Assembly (NCBI GenBank): GCA_002067865.1 | Contig: MVRC01000011.1 | Location: forward strand, 62,001-126,000 | Reading direction: 5' to 3' | Length of the DNA: 64,000 bases | From: Methanomassiliicoccales archaeon PtaU1.Bin124 | Lineage (GTDB): Archaea; Thermoplasmatota; Thermoplasmata; Methanomassiliicoccales; UBA472 | Part shown: in pieces, positions 1 to 8,253 of the stretch | How the letters are laid out: each line of letters opens with the position of its first letter | Position numbering within the stretch: position 1 is the stretch's first letter | Program-made: the position numbers and the translations under genes | Notes under the pieces: generated by a model | Told to the model about the DNA's origin: nothing | Databases searched by the model: none | The model's input: only the letters and a program-made list of their open reading frames with translations

Positions 1-976
1 CCCGCGGCACCTCCAGGAACACCTCGGACAGCTTGTCCTCCTTCTTCGCCTCGCGCAATTGGTTCTTGAAGTTGGACATCATGCCGCCGGGGATCTGGTA
101 TATGAGCACGTCCGTGTCGATGGCTATGTGCTCCGACTCGAACGCCGCGTACTTCTTGCGCACGCCTTTAAAGTACTCGGCGATCTCGGCCAGCTTCTTC
201 AGGTCCAGACCCGTGTCCCATTCCGTGCCGCGCAGCATCGCCACGACCGTCTCGGTGGGCGAATGGGACGTGCCCATGCTGAACGAGGAGATCGCCGTGT
301 CGACGATCTCTGCGCCGGCCTCGACGGCCTTGAACGTCGCCGGCAGCGCCATGCCAGAGGTGGTGTGCGAGTGGAAGTGCACCGGCAGAGCGGTCTCCTC
401 CCGCAGCTGTTTGACCAGCTCGTAAGCGTCCATGGGGGAGATCAGCCCGGCCATGTCCTTGATGCAGATCGTGTCCGCTCCCAGCTCCTGCAGCCTGCGG
501 GCGAACTTGAGGTAATAGGGAATGTCGTGCACAGGGGAGATGGTGTAGGAGATACCCGCCTCCACCACGCCGCCGTTCTTCTTGACAGCGCGCATGGCCG
601 TCTGCAGGTTGCGCGGGTCGTTCAGCGCATCGAATATGCGGAACACGTCGATGCCGCGCTCGCACGCCTTCTCCACGAACTTCTCCACTATGTCATCGCT
701 GTAGTGCCTGTAGCCCACGATGTTCTGCCCGCGCAGCAGCATCTGGAAGGGGGTGTTGGGCATCTCCTTCTTCAGCTTGGTGATGCGCTCCCACGGGTCC
801 TCCTTGAGGAATCTCAGGCAGGTATCGAACGTGGCGCCGCCCCACATCTCCACGGACCAGTAGCCTATCTCGTCCATCAGCGGGGCGATGGGCAGCATGT
901 CCTCGGTGCGCATCCTGGTGGCGATCAATGACTGATGCCCGTCGCGCAGCACCAGGTCGGTAACTTTCACTTTCAT
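1..976 (-). CDS. PycB/OadA-type carboxyltransferase subunit (partial, 3' end outside window)
   Basis: The protein begins MKVKVTDLVLRDGHQS, the start of the pyruvate carboxylase subunit B / oxaloacetate decarboxylase alpha TIM-barrel family. About 325 residues are in the window; the C terminus lies beyond position 1. Visible family features are the catalytic-lysine region CIKDMAG near residue 172 and the metal-binding HFHSHTT near residues 200-205. The enzyme class moves a carboxyl group between biotin and pyruvate/oxaloacetate. A GGTGA ribosome site precedes the ATG. The gene lies 9 bp downstream of a PccB/MmdA-type gene, with biotin ligase further upstream, so it is probably part of a biotin-dependent carboxylase, decarboxylase or transcarboxylase. 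Whether a biotin-carrier domain is fused at its C terminus cannot be seen. Confidence 0.9.
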   Translation of the reverse strand, partial: MKVKVTDLVLRDGHQSLIATRMRTEDMLPIAPLMDEIGYWSVEMWGGATFDTCLRFLKEDPWERITKLKKEMPNTPFQMLLRGQNIVGYRHYSDDIVEKFVEKACERGIDVFRIFDALNDPRNLQTAMRAVKKNGGVVEAGISYTISPVHDIPYYLKFARRLQELGADTICIKDMAGLISPMDAYELVKQLREETALPVHFHSHTTSGMALPATFKAVEAGAEIVDTAISSFSMGTSHSPTETVVAMLRGTEWDTGLDLKKLAEIAEYFKGVRKKYAAFESEHIAIDTDVLIYQIPGGMMSNFKNQLREAKKEDKLSEVFLEVPR

Positions 977-985
977 CAGGTCACC

Positions 986-2536
986 TCAGAGGGGCATGTT
1001 GCCATGCTTTCTTGCCGGCCTGGCCTCGCGCTTCCTTTCCAGCATGTGGAGGGCTGTGATCAGGCGGGGCCTGGTCTCCTTCGGCTCGATGATGTCGTCG
1101 ATGTAGCCCCTCTCCGCGGCCACGAAGGCGGATGCATAGGCCTTGCGGTACTCGGAGATGAGCTCGTCCCTCTTCACCTGGGGGTCATCGGCCATGATGA
1201 GCTCCTGCTTGTAGACGATGTTGATCGCGCCCTCCGGTCCGACCACGGCGATCTCTGCCGATGGCCAGGCCAGATTGATATCGGTGCGGATGTGCTTGGA
1301 CGCCATGACGCAGTAAGCGCCGCCGATGGCCTTCCTGGTGACCAGCGTGATCTTGGGGCAGGTGGCCTCACAATATGCGTAAAGCAGTTTGGTGCTGTTC
1401 CTGATGAGCCCCTCATACTCCTGCTCCTTGCTGGGCAGGTATCCAGGGACGTCCACCAAGGATATGATCGGGATGTTGAACGCGTCGCAGAAGCGCACGA
1501 AGCGGGCCGCCTTGATAGATGCGTGGTTGTCCAGTGTGCCAGCGAACGCGGACGGGTCGTTGGCCACGATGCCGACGGTGCTGCCGTCCATGCGGGCGAA
1601 GCCGACCGTCATGTTCTTGGCGAAGCTGTCCTGCACTTCGAAGTAATCGCCCGTGTCGACGATCTTCTTGATCACGTCGATCATCTCATAGGGCTTCTGC
1701 GGGTCCTCTGGAATGATCGACTCCAGCGATTCGTCACGCCTCTCCGGGTCGTCCTTGCTCTTCTGCATCGGGCAGGGGTCGAGGTTGTTGGACGGCAAAT
1801 AGGAGAGAAGCTTCTTCGCCCGCTTGATGCAGTCCAGGTCATCCTCGCACACGAAGTGTGCGGTCCCGGAGCGGTGAGCGTGCGTGGTGGCACCGCCCAG
1901 CTCTTCGAAGCTGACGGTCTCGTTCTGCACCGCCTTGATGACGTCCGGCCCGACCATGAACATGTGGGCCTTCTTGTCGACCATGAAGACGAAATCTGCC
2001 AGGCCTGGTCCGTAGGTCATCCCGCCCGCGCACGGCCCCATGACCAATGCCAGCTGAGGAACGACCCCCGATGCCAGCGAGCAGCGGAAGAACATCTCCC
2101 CGAAGCCCTGCAGTGATTCGGCGCCCTCCTGGATCCTGGCGCCGCCTGTGTCGTATATGCCGATGACCGGGCTGCCGGTCTTCACGGCCATGTCGTAGAC
2201 CTTGCAGATCTTCATGGCGTGCATCTTACCGACGGAGCCGGCGAAAACGGTGAAGTCCTGGGCGAAGATGAAGACCTGGCGTCCGTCGATGGTGCCGTGA
2301 CCTGTGACCACACCGTCGCCTGGAAGCTTGTTCTTGTCCATGCCGAAAGAGCAGGACTGGTGCGTCACGAAGGCATCGAACTCGACGAAGCTGCCCGGGT
2401 CGAGGAGGGCGTCGATCCTCTCCCTGGCGGTGAGCTTGCCCTGCTTGCGGTGCTTCTCCACCCGCTCCGGGCCGCCGCCTATCTTGGACCTCTTCTTCAG
2501 CTCCTTCAGTTCCTTGTTCCTTTCCTCTACGCCCAA
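986..2536 (-). CDS. Acyl-CoA carboxylase/decarboxylase carboxyltransferase subunit (PccB/MmdA family)
   Basis: This 516-residue protein has the usual length and order of the propionyl-CoA carboxylase beta / methylmalonyl-CoA decarboxylase alpha family. The start GKLTARERIDALLDPGSFVE is typical, followed by the N-half oxyanion region (YDTGGARIQEG), MGPCAGGMTYGPGL, and the C-half block VDVPGYLPS and KAIGGAYCVMASK. It transfers carboxyl groups between biotin and an acyl-CoA (propionyl/methylmalonyl-CoA most likely). The start is TTG at 2536 after a GGAGGCGA ribosome site. No biotin carboxylase or biotin-carrier gene is visible. The PycB/OadA-type gene follows after 9 bp, a pairing that resembles the 12S + 5S subunits of methylmalonyl-CoA carboxytransferase. 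Substrate is inferred. Confidence 0.9.
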   Translation of the reverse strand: MGVEERNKELKELKKRSKIGGGPERVEKHRKQGKLTARERIDALLDPGSFVEFDAFVTHQSCSFGMDKNKLPGDGVVTGHGTIDGRQVFIFAQDFTVFAGSVGKMHAMKICKVYDMAVKTGSPVIGIYDTGGARIQEGAESLQGFGEMFFRCSLASGVVPQLALVMGPCAGGMTYGPGLADFVFMVDKKAHMFMVGPDVIKAVQNETVSFEELGGATTHAHRSGTAHFVCEDDLDCIKRAKKLLSYLPSNNLDPCPMQKSKDDPERRDESLESIIPEDPQKPYEMIDVIKKIVDTGDYFEVQDSFAKNMTVGFARMDGSTVGIVANDPSAFAGTLDNHASIKAARFVRFCDAFNIPIISLVDVPGYLPSKEQEYEGLIRNSTKLLYAYCEATCPKITLVTRKAIGGAYCVMASKHIRTDINLAWPSAEIAVVGPEGAINIVYKQELIMADDPQVKRDELISEYRKAYASAFVAAERGYIDDIIEPKETRPRLITALHMLERKREARPARKHGNMPL

Positions 2537-2613
2537 TTCAATCGCCTCCAGGTCTCTCTCTTGGTATCTAACGGATTTTATTAACTGTTATTGCCTGAAA
2601 TATTCCGATAATC

Positions 2614-3348
2614 CTAAGTTTCATCATAGCGCAGCGTGTAGACCGAATCCAGCCGGTATGTGAGCCCGTCGTCGCCCTTGATGATGAGCGCCCCCGTCTC
2701 ATCCACGTACATGGCCTTGCCGGAGATGCGCTGGTCCCCCACGCTTCCCACCACATGGCGGTCGATCGTTCCGGAGAGGCGGACGTACTCATCGATGCCG
2801 ACCTCACCTTTGGAATATTTTGTGTAGAAATCGTCCAGGTGGAAGAGCAGCTTGTGCAGGAACGCCTCGCTGCCGTATTCCCTCCCTCCCAGGTATGACA
2901 GAGACCCGGGCCTCTCCCCTTCCAGCTCGTTCATGGCCGAGTTCAGGTTCACCCCGATGCCCAGGACCAGGTGGGTGATCTGCCCGCCCTGCGAGACGGA
3001 TTCGGTCAAAAGGCCAGCGATCTTCCTTCCGGCCACGATCACGTCGTTGGGCCATTTCAGCATGGCCTCCATGCCAGTCGTTTCGGAAATGGCCTGAGCC
3101 ACCGGGATGCCGAAGAGCACGTTCATGCGCAGCATCTCCCCCGGCGTCATGTTCGGCCTCAAAATGATGGAAAGGTAGATGCCCCCCTCAGGCGAGGACC
3201 AGCTCCGGCCCATTCGGCCCTTGCCCGCCGTCTGCCTCTTCGCCACCACGACCGTGCCCTCCTCCTCGCCGGCCAGCGCCATCCGCTTGGCCTCGTCGTT
3301 GGTGGAGGACAGTTCCTCCTTGAGGACCACCTTCCTTCCGATGATCAT
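2614..3348 (-). CDS. birA: Biotin--protein ligase
   Basis: The 244-residue protein is a biotin protein ligase without the N-terminal DNA-binding HTH of bacterial BirA repressors: it begins directly with the catalytic domain (SSTNDEAKRMA at about residues 14-24). The biotinyl-AMP loop GKGRMGRSW lies near residues 43-51, and KWPNDVIVAGRKIAGLL near residues 98-114 carries the conserved KWPND. A small C-terminal SH3-like domain follows. It attaches biotin to a carrier-protein lysine, which fits the biotin-dependent carboxyltransferase genes 77 bp downstream. The ATG is 11 bp after the stop of the double-ACT gene, so the genes are likely co-transcribed. Confidence 0.93.
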   Translation of the reverse strand: MIIGRKVVLKEELSSTNDEAKRMALAGEEEGTVVVAKRQTAGKGRMGRSWSSPEGGIYLSIILRPNMTPGEMLRMNVLFGIPVAQAISETTGMEAMLKWPNDVIVAGRKIAGLLTESVSQGGQITHLVLGIGVNLNSAMNELEGERPGSLSYLGGREYGSEAFLHKLLFHLDDFYTKYSKGEVGIDEYVRLSGTIDRHVVGSVGDQRISGKAMYVDETGALIIKGDDGLTYRLDSVYTLRYDET

Positions 3349-3359
3349 CGGCGACCAGC

Positions 3360-4289
3360 TCAGACCTTCATTTCCTTGAAGGACAGCAGCTCGTAATGAC
3401 CGTCGAGTTCGGACAGCTTGCCGCTCAGGTCGTTCATCAGCGCCATGGTGCCGCCCTTCTGCTGGGTGACATCGGCCACGATCCGGATCGTCATCCTCTC
3501 ATAGAAGACCAGGACCCTGGTGCTCAGGCTAAGCATGTTGACGTTGGCCCTGCCCAGCACGTTGGTGATGCTGTAGACCGCGCCCGGCTTGTCCGGGATG
3601 CAGATCTCGAACTCGGCCAGCTTGGTGTCGGCCGGAAGGAACGATAATGAAAGGACATAGGCATCGGTATCGGCCACCATCATGACCAATGCGCCGTCCT
3701 TCACGTCCTCCATGTTCGCCATCAGTTCCGATGAGAGCGGCAGGGAGCCATGGTGGATCTTCGAGGCGGTCTTCTGCTTGGTGCGGATGGCCTTCACCTT
3801 GACGGCGCTGCCGGAGGCGATGCCCTTGGTATAGCGGTCGCTGATGTTGGAAACCGAGATCTCCATGGCATCTACGTTCGCCAGCGCGAGGTTCTTCTGC
3901 TTCTTCAGCGTGTCGAACTCCTCGCGCAGCTGCGCCACCTCGCCGTAATAGGAGAGGTCGACCAACATCTTCCACACCATGGTGACGTTGCCGATCATAC
4001 TGATGCTGACGGAGTTCAGGATATCGATGTTGCGATCGGCCAGGAACTTTGAGACCTGGGCGCAGGAACCGGGAGAATCGGTCATGTGGAACGTGGCCTG
4101 GCATATCTGCCTGTAGTTCTCCGGCCCAAAGCTCGACGCCACGATCTCATATCCGCTCACGCCGTCCCTTTCATAGCGGAACATCGTGGTATAGACCTGG
4201 CTTCCTTCCACCAGCCCCATGGCGCGGGCAATGCGTTCGCCCAGGATGACCTTGGAGCTATGCAGTCTGGCGAAATCGTACAGTCTCAT
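3360..4289 (-). CDS. Double ACT-domain protein
   Basis: The 309-residue protein shows two ACT-like segments: one near residues 68-120 (FHMTDSPGSCAQVSKFLADR) and one near residues 225-285 (CIPDKPGAVYSITNVLGR). The middle holds a charged helical region (LREEFDTLKKQK). ACT domains usually bind small ligands such as amino acids and regulate a partner enzyme or transcription. No catalytic domain is recognisable, so I call it a regulatory protein of unknown ligand. I prefer the ATG at 4289 (MRLYDFARLHS) over the TTG at 4310. It is first in the apparent operon with birA and the carboxyltransferase genes, so a role in controlling that pathway is possible but inferred. Confidence 0.75.
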   Translation of the reverse strand: MRLYDFARLHSSKVILGERIARAMGLVEGSQVYTTMFRYERDGVSGYEIVASSFGPENYRQICQATFHMTDSPGSCAQVSKFLADRNIDILNSVSISMIGNVTMVWKMLVDLSYYGEVAQLREEFDTLKKQKNLALANVDAMEISVSNISDRYTKGIASGSAVKVKAIRTKQKTASKIHHGSLPLSSELMANMEDVKDGALVMMVADTDAYVLSLSFLPADTKLAEFEICIPDKPGAVYSITNVLGRANVNMLSLSTRVLVFYERMTIRIVADVTQQKGGTMALMNDLSGKLSELDGHYELLSFKEMKV

Positions 4290-4341
4290 CTTCGGACCCA
4301 GGGGGCTCAATGTCCTAACGCTTGATAAACGTTGTCATTGT

Positions 4342-4359
4342 ATATTCCTAAAGGAATAT
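4342..4359. promoter_or_regulatory. Inverted repeat upstream of the ACT/birA operon
   Basis: ATATTCC-TAAA-GGAATAT is a perfect 7-bp inverted repeat with a 4-nt spacer. It lies 53 bp upstream of the preferred ATG of the double-ACT gene, in the only gap before that operon. Its AT-rich arms could be part of the promoter or an operator. No regulator is identified. Confidence 0.45.
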
Positions 4360-4367
4360 TTCATACC

Positions 4368-5102
4368 TCATTGGCATGGGTCCACCTGGCAGCTGCAGGA
4401 GAGCATGTCGTGCACCGGCTCGACATCCAGGACCGCCTTTCCTTTCAGGGTCATCGAGACCACCACCCCATCCTCGACGTTCACCATCTGTCTGCTGCGC
4501 AGCTCCTCGATGGCATTGGAGATTACCTCCCTGACGACCGAATCAGGCTGGTTCGCCTTGGCCAGGGACAGCTCCTTGATGCACATCTCCGCGGGGATGA
4601 GGCCGAGCATGTCCACGATGGGCCTCGCCCCTTCGGCGAACGGGTTGAAGAACTGCACGTCCAGATCGGCAGTGTCGAGGTTCTCCCTCGCCTGCGTCCC
4701 TGAACTAACAAGGATGAGCTCATCCTCGGACAATGCGTCGGTGAGCCTCCTTTCACATTGCGCCTCGGTCGGTCTCTGGAGCACGACCATCGGATGCTGG
4801 CTGATGAGGAAAATAATGCCATCGATGATCGAATCCACGCTCACCCGGACCGAGCGGAAATAATCCTTGGTGTCCACGACCCCTTCGGCGGTATTGTCCA
4901 GGCGGGAGGCCCACATGACATCGGACATGATGAGCTTAGGTAGGTTGATGACGTAGTTAGGGGTCAGATGGACCTCCGAACCGTCCACGCGATACCTGTC
5001 ATCCCTCAATCCCAGGAGGCAACCTTCTGGACAAACGAACCATTTCCAGTCATCCCAGATCTCATCAGGGATGGGGTCGAAGCTCATGTTCACGTCCTTC
5101 AT
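4368..5102 (-). CDS. Conserved-looking protein of unknown function (244 aa)
   Basis: I do not recognise this family. The protein is acidic and soluble with no membrane segment. It starts with an aromatic-rich stretch (DEIWDDWKWFVCPEGC), has a central helical region and ends in a Cys-rich tail (CSCQVDPCQ), so four cysteines are available at the termini. The segment near residues 185-225 (VVREVISNAIEELRSRQM) looks like a helical hairpin. It is transcribed divergently from the first PadR gene, and its stop lies 78 bp before the ACT gene start on the same strand. Coding potential is good (frame open throughout, codon use like its neighbours). Confidence 0.6.
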   Translation of the reverse strand: MKDVNMSFDPIPDEIWDDWKWFVCPEGCLLGLRDDRYRVDGSEVHLTPNYVINLPKLIMSDVMWASRLDNTAEGVVDTKDYFRSVRVSVDSIIDGIIFLISQHPMVVLQRPTEAQCERRLTDALSEDELILVSSGTQARENLDTADLDVQFFNPFAEGARPIVDMLGLIPAEMCIKELSLAKANQPDSVVREVISNAIEELRSRQMVNVEDGVVVSMTLKGKAVLDVEPVHDMLSCSCQVDPCQ

Positions 5103-5115
5103 GAGGACAGGGGGT

Positions 5116-5125
5116 GTTAATTAAC
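5116..5125. promoter_or_regulatory. GTTAATTAAC palindrome in a divergent promoter region
   Basis: A perfect 10-bp palindrome lies 14 bp upstream of the ATG at 5102 and about 100 bp from the divergent PadR start. It could be an AT-rich operator or part of the minus-strand promoter. Confidence 0.3.
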
Positions 5126-5179
5126 GTTCCCTCTTTTTTTCTCACCTTTGATAATAGAAGAGAAAATATCGGGCGCATC

Positions 5180-5201
5180 TTTTTATAAGTAGACATCTAC
5201 T
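5180..5201 (+). promoter_or_regulatory. TATA box abutting a palindromic PadR operator candidate
   Basis: TTTTTATAA (5180-5188) is a clear archaeal TATA box 40 bp before the PadR ATG. Directly abutting it is AGTAGA-CA-TCTACT (5188-5201), a perfect 14-bp palindrome. A repressor bound there would block TBP/TFB assembly, so autoregulation by the adjacent PadR protein is the simplest reading. Confidence 0.6.
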
Positions 5202-5227
5202 AGAAAACGTTCTCTCGGGGTTATCAG

Positions 5228-5761
5228 ATGATCGGCAAGGGATACGTTTACCGCGGCAACAAGATCAGTCCATCCCAGTTCCTCATGATGGTCCTTCTCA
5301 GGCACGGTTCCATGTATGGATACGAGCTGCTCAAGACCATGAGGGAGGAGTTCACTGGTCTGTGGGAGCCTCAGACCGGGGCCTTCTATCCCGCCTTGAA
5401 GAAGCTCGAGGGGCATAAGCTGGTGAAGGTGGAGACCAGGGATGGGAAGGACTACTATTCCCTGACCCCTGAAGGGGAGAAGTGGATGTGGGAGACGGTC
5501 GACACCACGTCCAAGGAGGTCCGCTTCCTTTCCCGTTACATCGAGATCCTGGCCCAGGCTGCCATGGAGCGCGTGAAGCCGGTCGACGGCGAGGAGGAGA
5601 TCAACAACGGGGCGCTGCCGTGGCAATTGCTCCACCTGGTCGATGACCTCGACATCCCGACGGTCCGGTTGAGCACCATGAGGATGGTGAAGGGCATGTT
5701 GGAGAGCAAGGTGCGGGACCTGGAGAAGGAGATATCCAGGCTGGAAGAGGAAAGCATCTGA
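5228..5761 (+). CDS. PadR-family transcriptional regulator
   Basis: The 177-residue protein has the PadR winged helix: SPSQFLMMVLLRHGSMYGYE near residues 15-34, then the long recognition region LWEPQTGAFYPALKKLEGHK and the wing with YYSLTPEG. The C-terminal half is helical and probably forms the dimer (VRDLEKEISRLEEE). PadR proteins are usually ligand-responsive repressors of exporters or detoxification genes. A paralogue lies 122 bp downstream, followed immediately by an ABC exporter, so both probably regulate that exporter and themselves. Confidence 0.92.
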   Translation: MIGKGYVYRGNKISPSQFLMMVLLRHGSMYGYELLKTMREEFTGLWEPQTGAFYPALKKLEGHKLVKVETRDGKDYYSLTPEGEKWMWETVDTTSKEVRFLSRYIEILAQAAMERVKPVDGEEEINNGALPWQLLHLVDDLDIPTVRLSTMRMVKGMLESKVRDLEKEISRLEEESI

Positions 5762-5807
5762 TTTTTACTTCCGAGCAGCCGTTCTAAACCAGCGAAAGCT
5801 CCCGAAC

Positions 5808-5817
5808 TTTTTATATA
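5808..5817 (+). promoter_or_regulatory. TATA box of the second PadR/ABC exporter operon
   Basis: TTTTTATATA lies 67 bp upstream of the ATG at 5884 and just before a long inverted repeat. Spacing puts the transcription start inside that repeat. Confidence 0.55.
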
Positions 5818-5831
5818 GTGAAGGCTCGCAA

Positions 5832-5864
5832 TAGGTGGCGGTCAACTGAGTAGAGCGCCACCTA
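5832..5864. promoter_or_regulatory. 9-bp inverted repeat (TAGGTGGCG-N15-CGCCACCTA)
   Basis: The two arms are perfect. The element begins 15 bp downstream of the TATA box and ends 19 bp before the start codon. It could be an operator for one of the two PadR proteins, or a 5'-leader hairpin. It is GC-rich and unlike the AT-rich site in front of the first PadR gene, which suggests that the two regulators see different DNA sites. Confidence 0.55.
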
Positions 5865-5883
5865 CCAAGATACGGAGCCAGAC

Positions 5884-6453
5884 ATGTTTCCGAGACATTA
5901 CCAATACAAAGGCAACCGGATCAGCCCGCCCCAATTCCTTATGCTGGTCGTGCTGAGGAAGGGACCGATGTACGGGTACGAGGTCCTGAAGGCCCTGCGC
6001 GAGGAGTTCCAGGATTTCTGGGAGCCGCAGACCGGGACCGTGTACCCGGCATTGAAGCGGCTGGAGGAGCAGGGGCTGATATCCACCGAGCTGCAGGACG
6101 GCAAGGAATATTACTCCCTCACCGAGGATGGCAGGTTGTGGATGGTGGCCAACCTGGAACCGGTGCTGGGGGAGGCCCAGTTCATGGGCAGGTACTTCAC
6201 ATTTTTAGGCCAGGCGGCAGCTGAGATCGTTGGTAAAGACGAGAGGACGCAGCAGCAGATCGAGAACGTGTTCCAGCTGCCGCTGCATCTGGCCTCGCTG
6301 CTGCGGGACGATCTGACCCCGGAGGAGAGGTTGCACATGATGAGGACGGCCAGGTCCAAGATGTCGCACCATCTGATAGAACTGGACAGGGCAATAACGA
6401 AATACGAATCGATGGCAAAGGAAGGGAAGGACAAGGTCGGAAAGGAGGAGTGA
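5884..6453 (+). CDS. PadR-family transcriptional regulator (second copy)
   Basis: The 189-residue protein is clearly paralogous to the upstream PadR: KGNRISPPQFLMLVVLRKG, MYGYEVLKALREEF, FWEPQTGTVYPALKRLEEQ and YYSLTEDG align with the same positions. The C-terminal helical domain differs. It is the first gene of the exporter operon: its stop at 6451-6453 is followed one base later by the GTG of the ABC ATPase. This makes it the likely direct regulator of the exporter. Tandem PadR copies suggest local duplication. Confidence 0.92.
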   Translation: MFPRHYQYKGNRISPPQFLMLVVLRKGPMYGYEVLKALREEFQDFWEPQTGTVYPALKRLEEQGLISTELQDGKEYYSLTEDGRLWMVANLEPVLGEAQFMGRYFTFLGQAAAEIVGKDERTQQQIENVFQLPLHLASLLRDDLTPEERLHMMRTARSKMSHHLIELDRAITKYESMAKEGKDKVGKEE

Positions 6454-6454
6454 A

Positions 6455-7453
6455 GTGACAGCGATAATCGAGGTAAAGGACCTGGTCAAGGTCTACAACG
6501 GGAACATACGTGCCGTAGACGGCATCACGTTCGACGTGGCCGAGGGCGAGGTCTTCGGGTTCCTCGGGCCGAACGGAGCCGGCAAGACTACCACCATCTC
6601 GGTCCTGACCACATTGCTGCAGCTGACGAGCGGTGAATGCACCGTCTGCGGTTACGATGTGGTCAAGCAACCGACGGATGTGCGAAGGTCCATTGGCCTG
6701 GTGCCTCAGGAGCTGACGGTCGACGATGACCTGACGGGCAGGGAGAACATGATGCTGCAGGCCACCCTCTATGGCGTAGAGCCGAAGGTGGCCAAGGAGA
6801 GGATCGACGAGCTGCTGGCGCTGGTCAAGCTGGAGGAGGCGGCGGACCGCATGGTCAAGACCTACTCCGGCGGCATGAGGAAGCGGCTGGAACTGTCTGA
6901 AGGTCTGATCCACCGACCCCGTGTGCTGTTCCTGGACGAGCCGACCCTGGGATTGGACATCCAAACCAGGACGACCATGTGGCAGCACATCCGTGACCTG
7001 AAGAAGAGCTCGAACATGACCGTGTTCCTCACCACCCACTACCTGGAGGAGGCAGACTCCCTGTGCGACCGCATCGGCATCATCGACATGGGCAAGATCA
7101 TGGCCATGGACACCCCGGCGACATTGAAGAAATCGCTCGGGGGAGACGTCATTTCGATCAAGATCCCAGGCGAGGTGGATTACACAGACGTCATCCAGTC
7201 CACCAGCGGCGTGCTGAGCGTGAAGAAGGAGGATTCCTCCTATCGTGTCAAGGTGATCAATGGCGAGACCGCCACCGCTCCGCTGCTGCAGGAGATATCT
7301 AAGAAGGGCGGGGCCGTCACCTATGTCAGCCTGGAACGCCCCAACATGGACCAGGTGTTCCTGGAATACACCGGTCGTTCGCTGAGGGACGCGGAGCAGT
7401 CGGGAGGATTTGACAAGCTTGCGGCCAGCAGGCAGATGAGGAGGTCGAGATGA
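6455..7453 (+). CDS. ABC transporter ATP-binding protein (DrrA type)
   Basis: The 332-residue ATPase has Walker A GPNGAGKTTT (near residue 38), Q-loop region LVPQELTVDDDL, signature YSGGMRKRLE, Walker B VLFLDEPTLGLD and switch His in LTTHYLEEAD. The C-terminal extension of about 100 residues is typical of the DrrA/CcmA drug-export class. GTG is the start codon. It energises export of an unknown amphipathic compound together with the permease whose ATG overlaps its stop. Confidence 0.94.
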   Translation: MTAIIEVKDLVKVYNGNIRAVDGITFDVAEGEVFGFLGPNGAGKTTTISVLTTLLQLTSGECTVCGYDVVKQPTDVRRSIGLVPQELTVDDDLTGRENMMLQATLYGVEPKVAKERIDELLALVKLEEAADRMVKTYSGGMRKRLELSEGLIHRPRVLFLDEPTLGLDIQTRTTMWQHIRDLKKSSNMTVFLTTHYLEEADSLCDRIGIIDMGKIMAMDTPATLKKSLGGDVISIKIPGEVDYTDVIQSTSGVLSVKKEDSSYRVKVINGETATAPLLQEISKKGGAVTYVSLERPNMDQVFLEYTGRSLRDAEQSGGFDKLAASRQMRRSR

Positions 7454-8253
7454 TGCTGCGCGAGACCTATGCGCTCTTCATCCGCGAGCTGAAGCACTGG
7501 TACCGGGCCAAGGTGCAGATCTTCATGATGCTCATCCAGCCGATCGTCTGGCTTGGACTGTTCGGGCAGGCGTTCCCCATCAAGCTGCCCCCAGTGGCGC
7601 TCAACGGCGCCCCGGACTACATGTCTTACATGTCCGTAGGCATGCTGGCCGTCACGGCGCTGTTCACCTGCATGTTCGCTGGCATGTCGGTCGTATGGGA
7701 CCGTCGGTTCGGCTTCCTGAACAAGCTCCGCGCCGCGCCGATATCGCGGGGGTCGATCCCGGTGTCCCGGGTCATGGCCGCCATGGTCCGTGCGGTGATA
7801 TCGGCCCTACTGGTGCTGCTCATCGCACTGCTGTTCGCTCACATCCCTGGGCTTCAGGGACTGACCGTCACGGCGGACTTCGGCATCCTCAACGCATTGG
7901 GCATATTGCTGATCCTCATGCTCCTGGCCACGGCCTTCGCGGCCATCTTCGTGGCGATATCGCTGACGATCAAGACCCAGGAGACGCTGTTCGCGGTGAT
8001 CAACCTGCTCAACCTGCCGCTGATGTTCGCCTCCGCCGCGCTGTTCCCCATCACGGGCATGCCGGACTGGCTGCAAGCGGTGGCGAAGGTGAACCCGCTC
8101 ACCCTGGCGGTGGACGGGATGAGGCAGCTGTTGTTCGCCGGTTCGGAGGGCATCTATCCCATCGGGGTCGACATCCTCGGGCTGCTGGCGTTCTCGTTGG
8201 TGCTGGTATCGTTGGGCATCGTCGTGGCGATGAGGGCGCTGAAGGAGAAGTGA
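7450..8253 (+). CDS. ABC-2 type permease
   Basis: The 267-residue membrane protein has about six hydrophobic segments and the ABC-2 family pattern: an N-terminal cytoplasmic part (LFIRELKHWYRAKVQ), a first membrane helix (IFMMLIQPIVWLGLFGQAF), and the conserved region with LPLMFASAALFPITGMP followed by NPLTLAVDGMRQLL. It forms the channel of the DrrAB-type exporter. It overlaps the ATPase gene by 4 bp (ATGA). Confidence 0.93.
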   Translation: MMLRETYALFIRELKHWYRAKVQIFMMLIQPIVWLGLFGQAFPIKLPPVALNGAPDYMSYMSVGMLAVTALFTCMFAGMSVVWDRRFGFLNKLRAAPISRGSIPVSRVMAAMVRAVISALLVLLIALLFAHIPGLQGLTVTADFGILNALGILLILMLLATAFAAIFVAISLTIKTQETLFAVINLLNLPLMFASAALFPITGMPDWLQAVAKVNPLTLAVDGMRQLLFAGSEGIYPIGVDILGLLAFSLVLVSLGIVVAMRALKEK

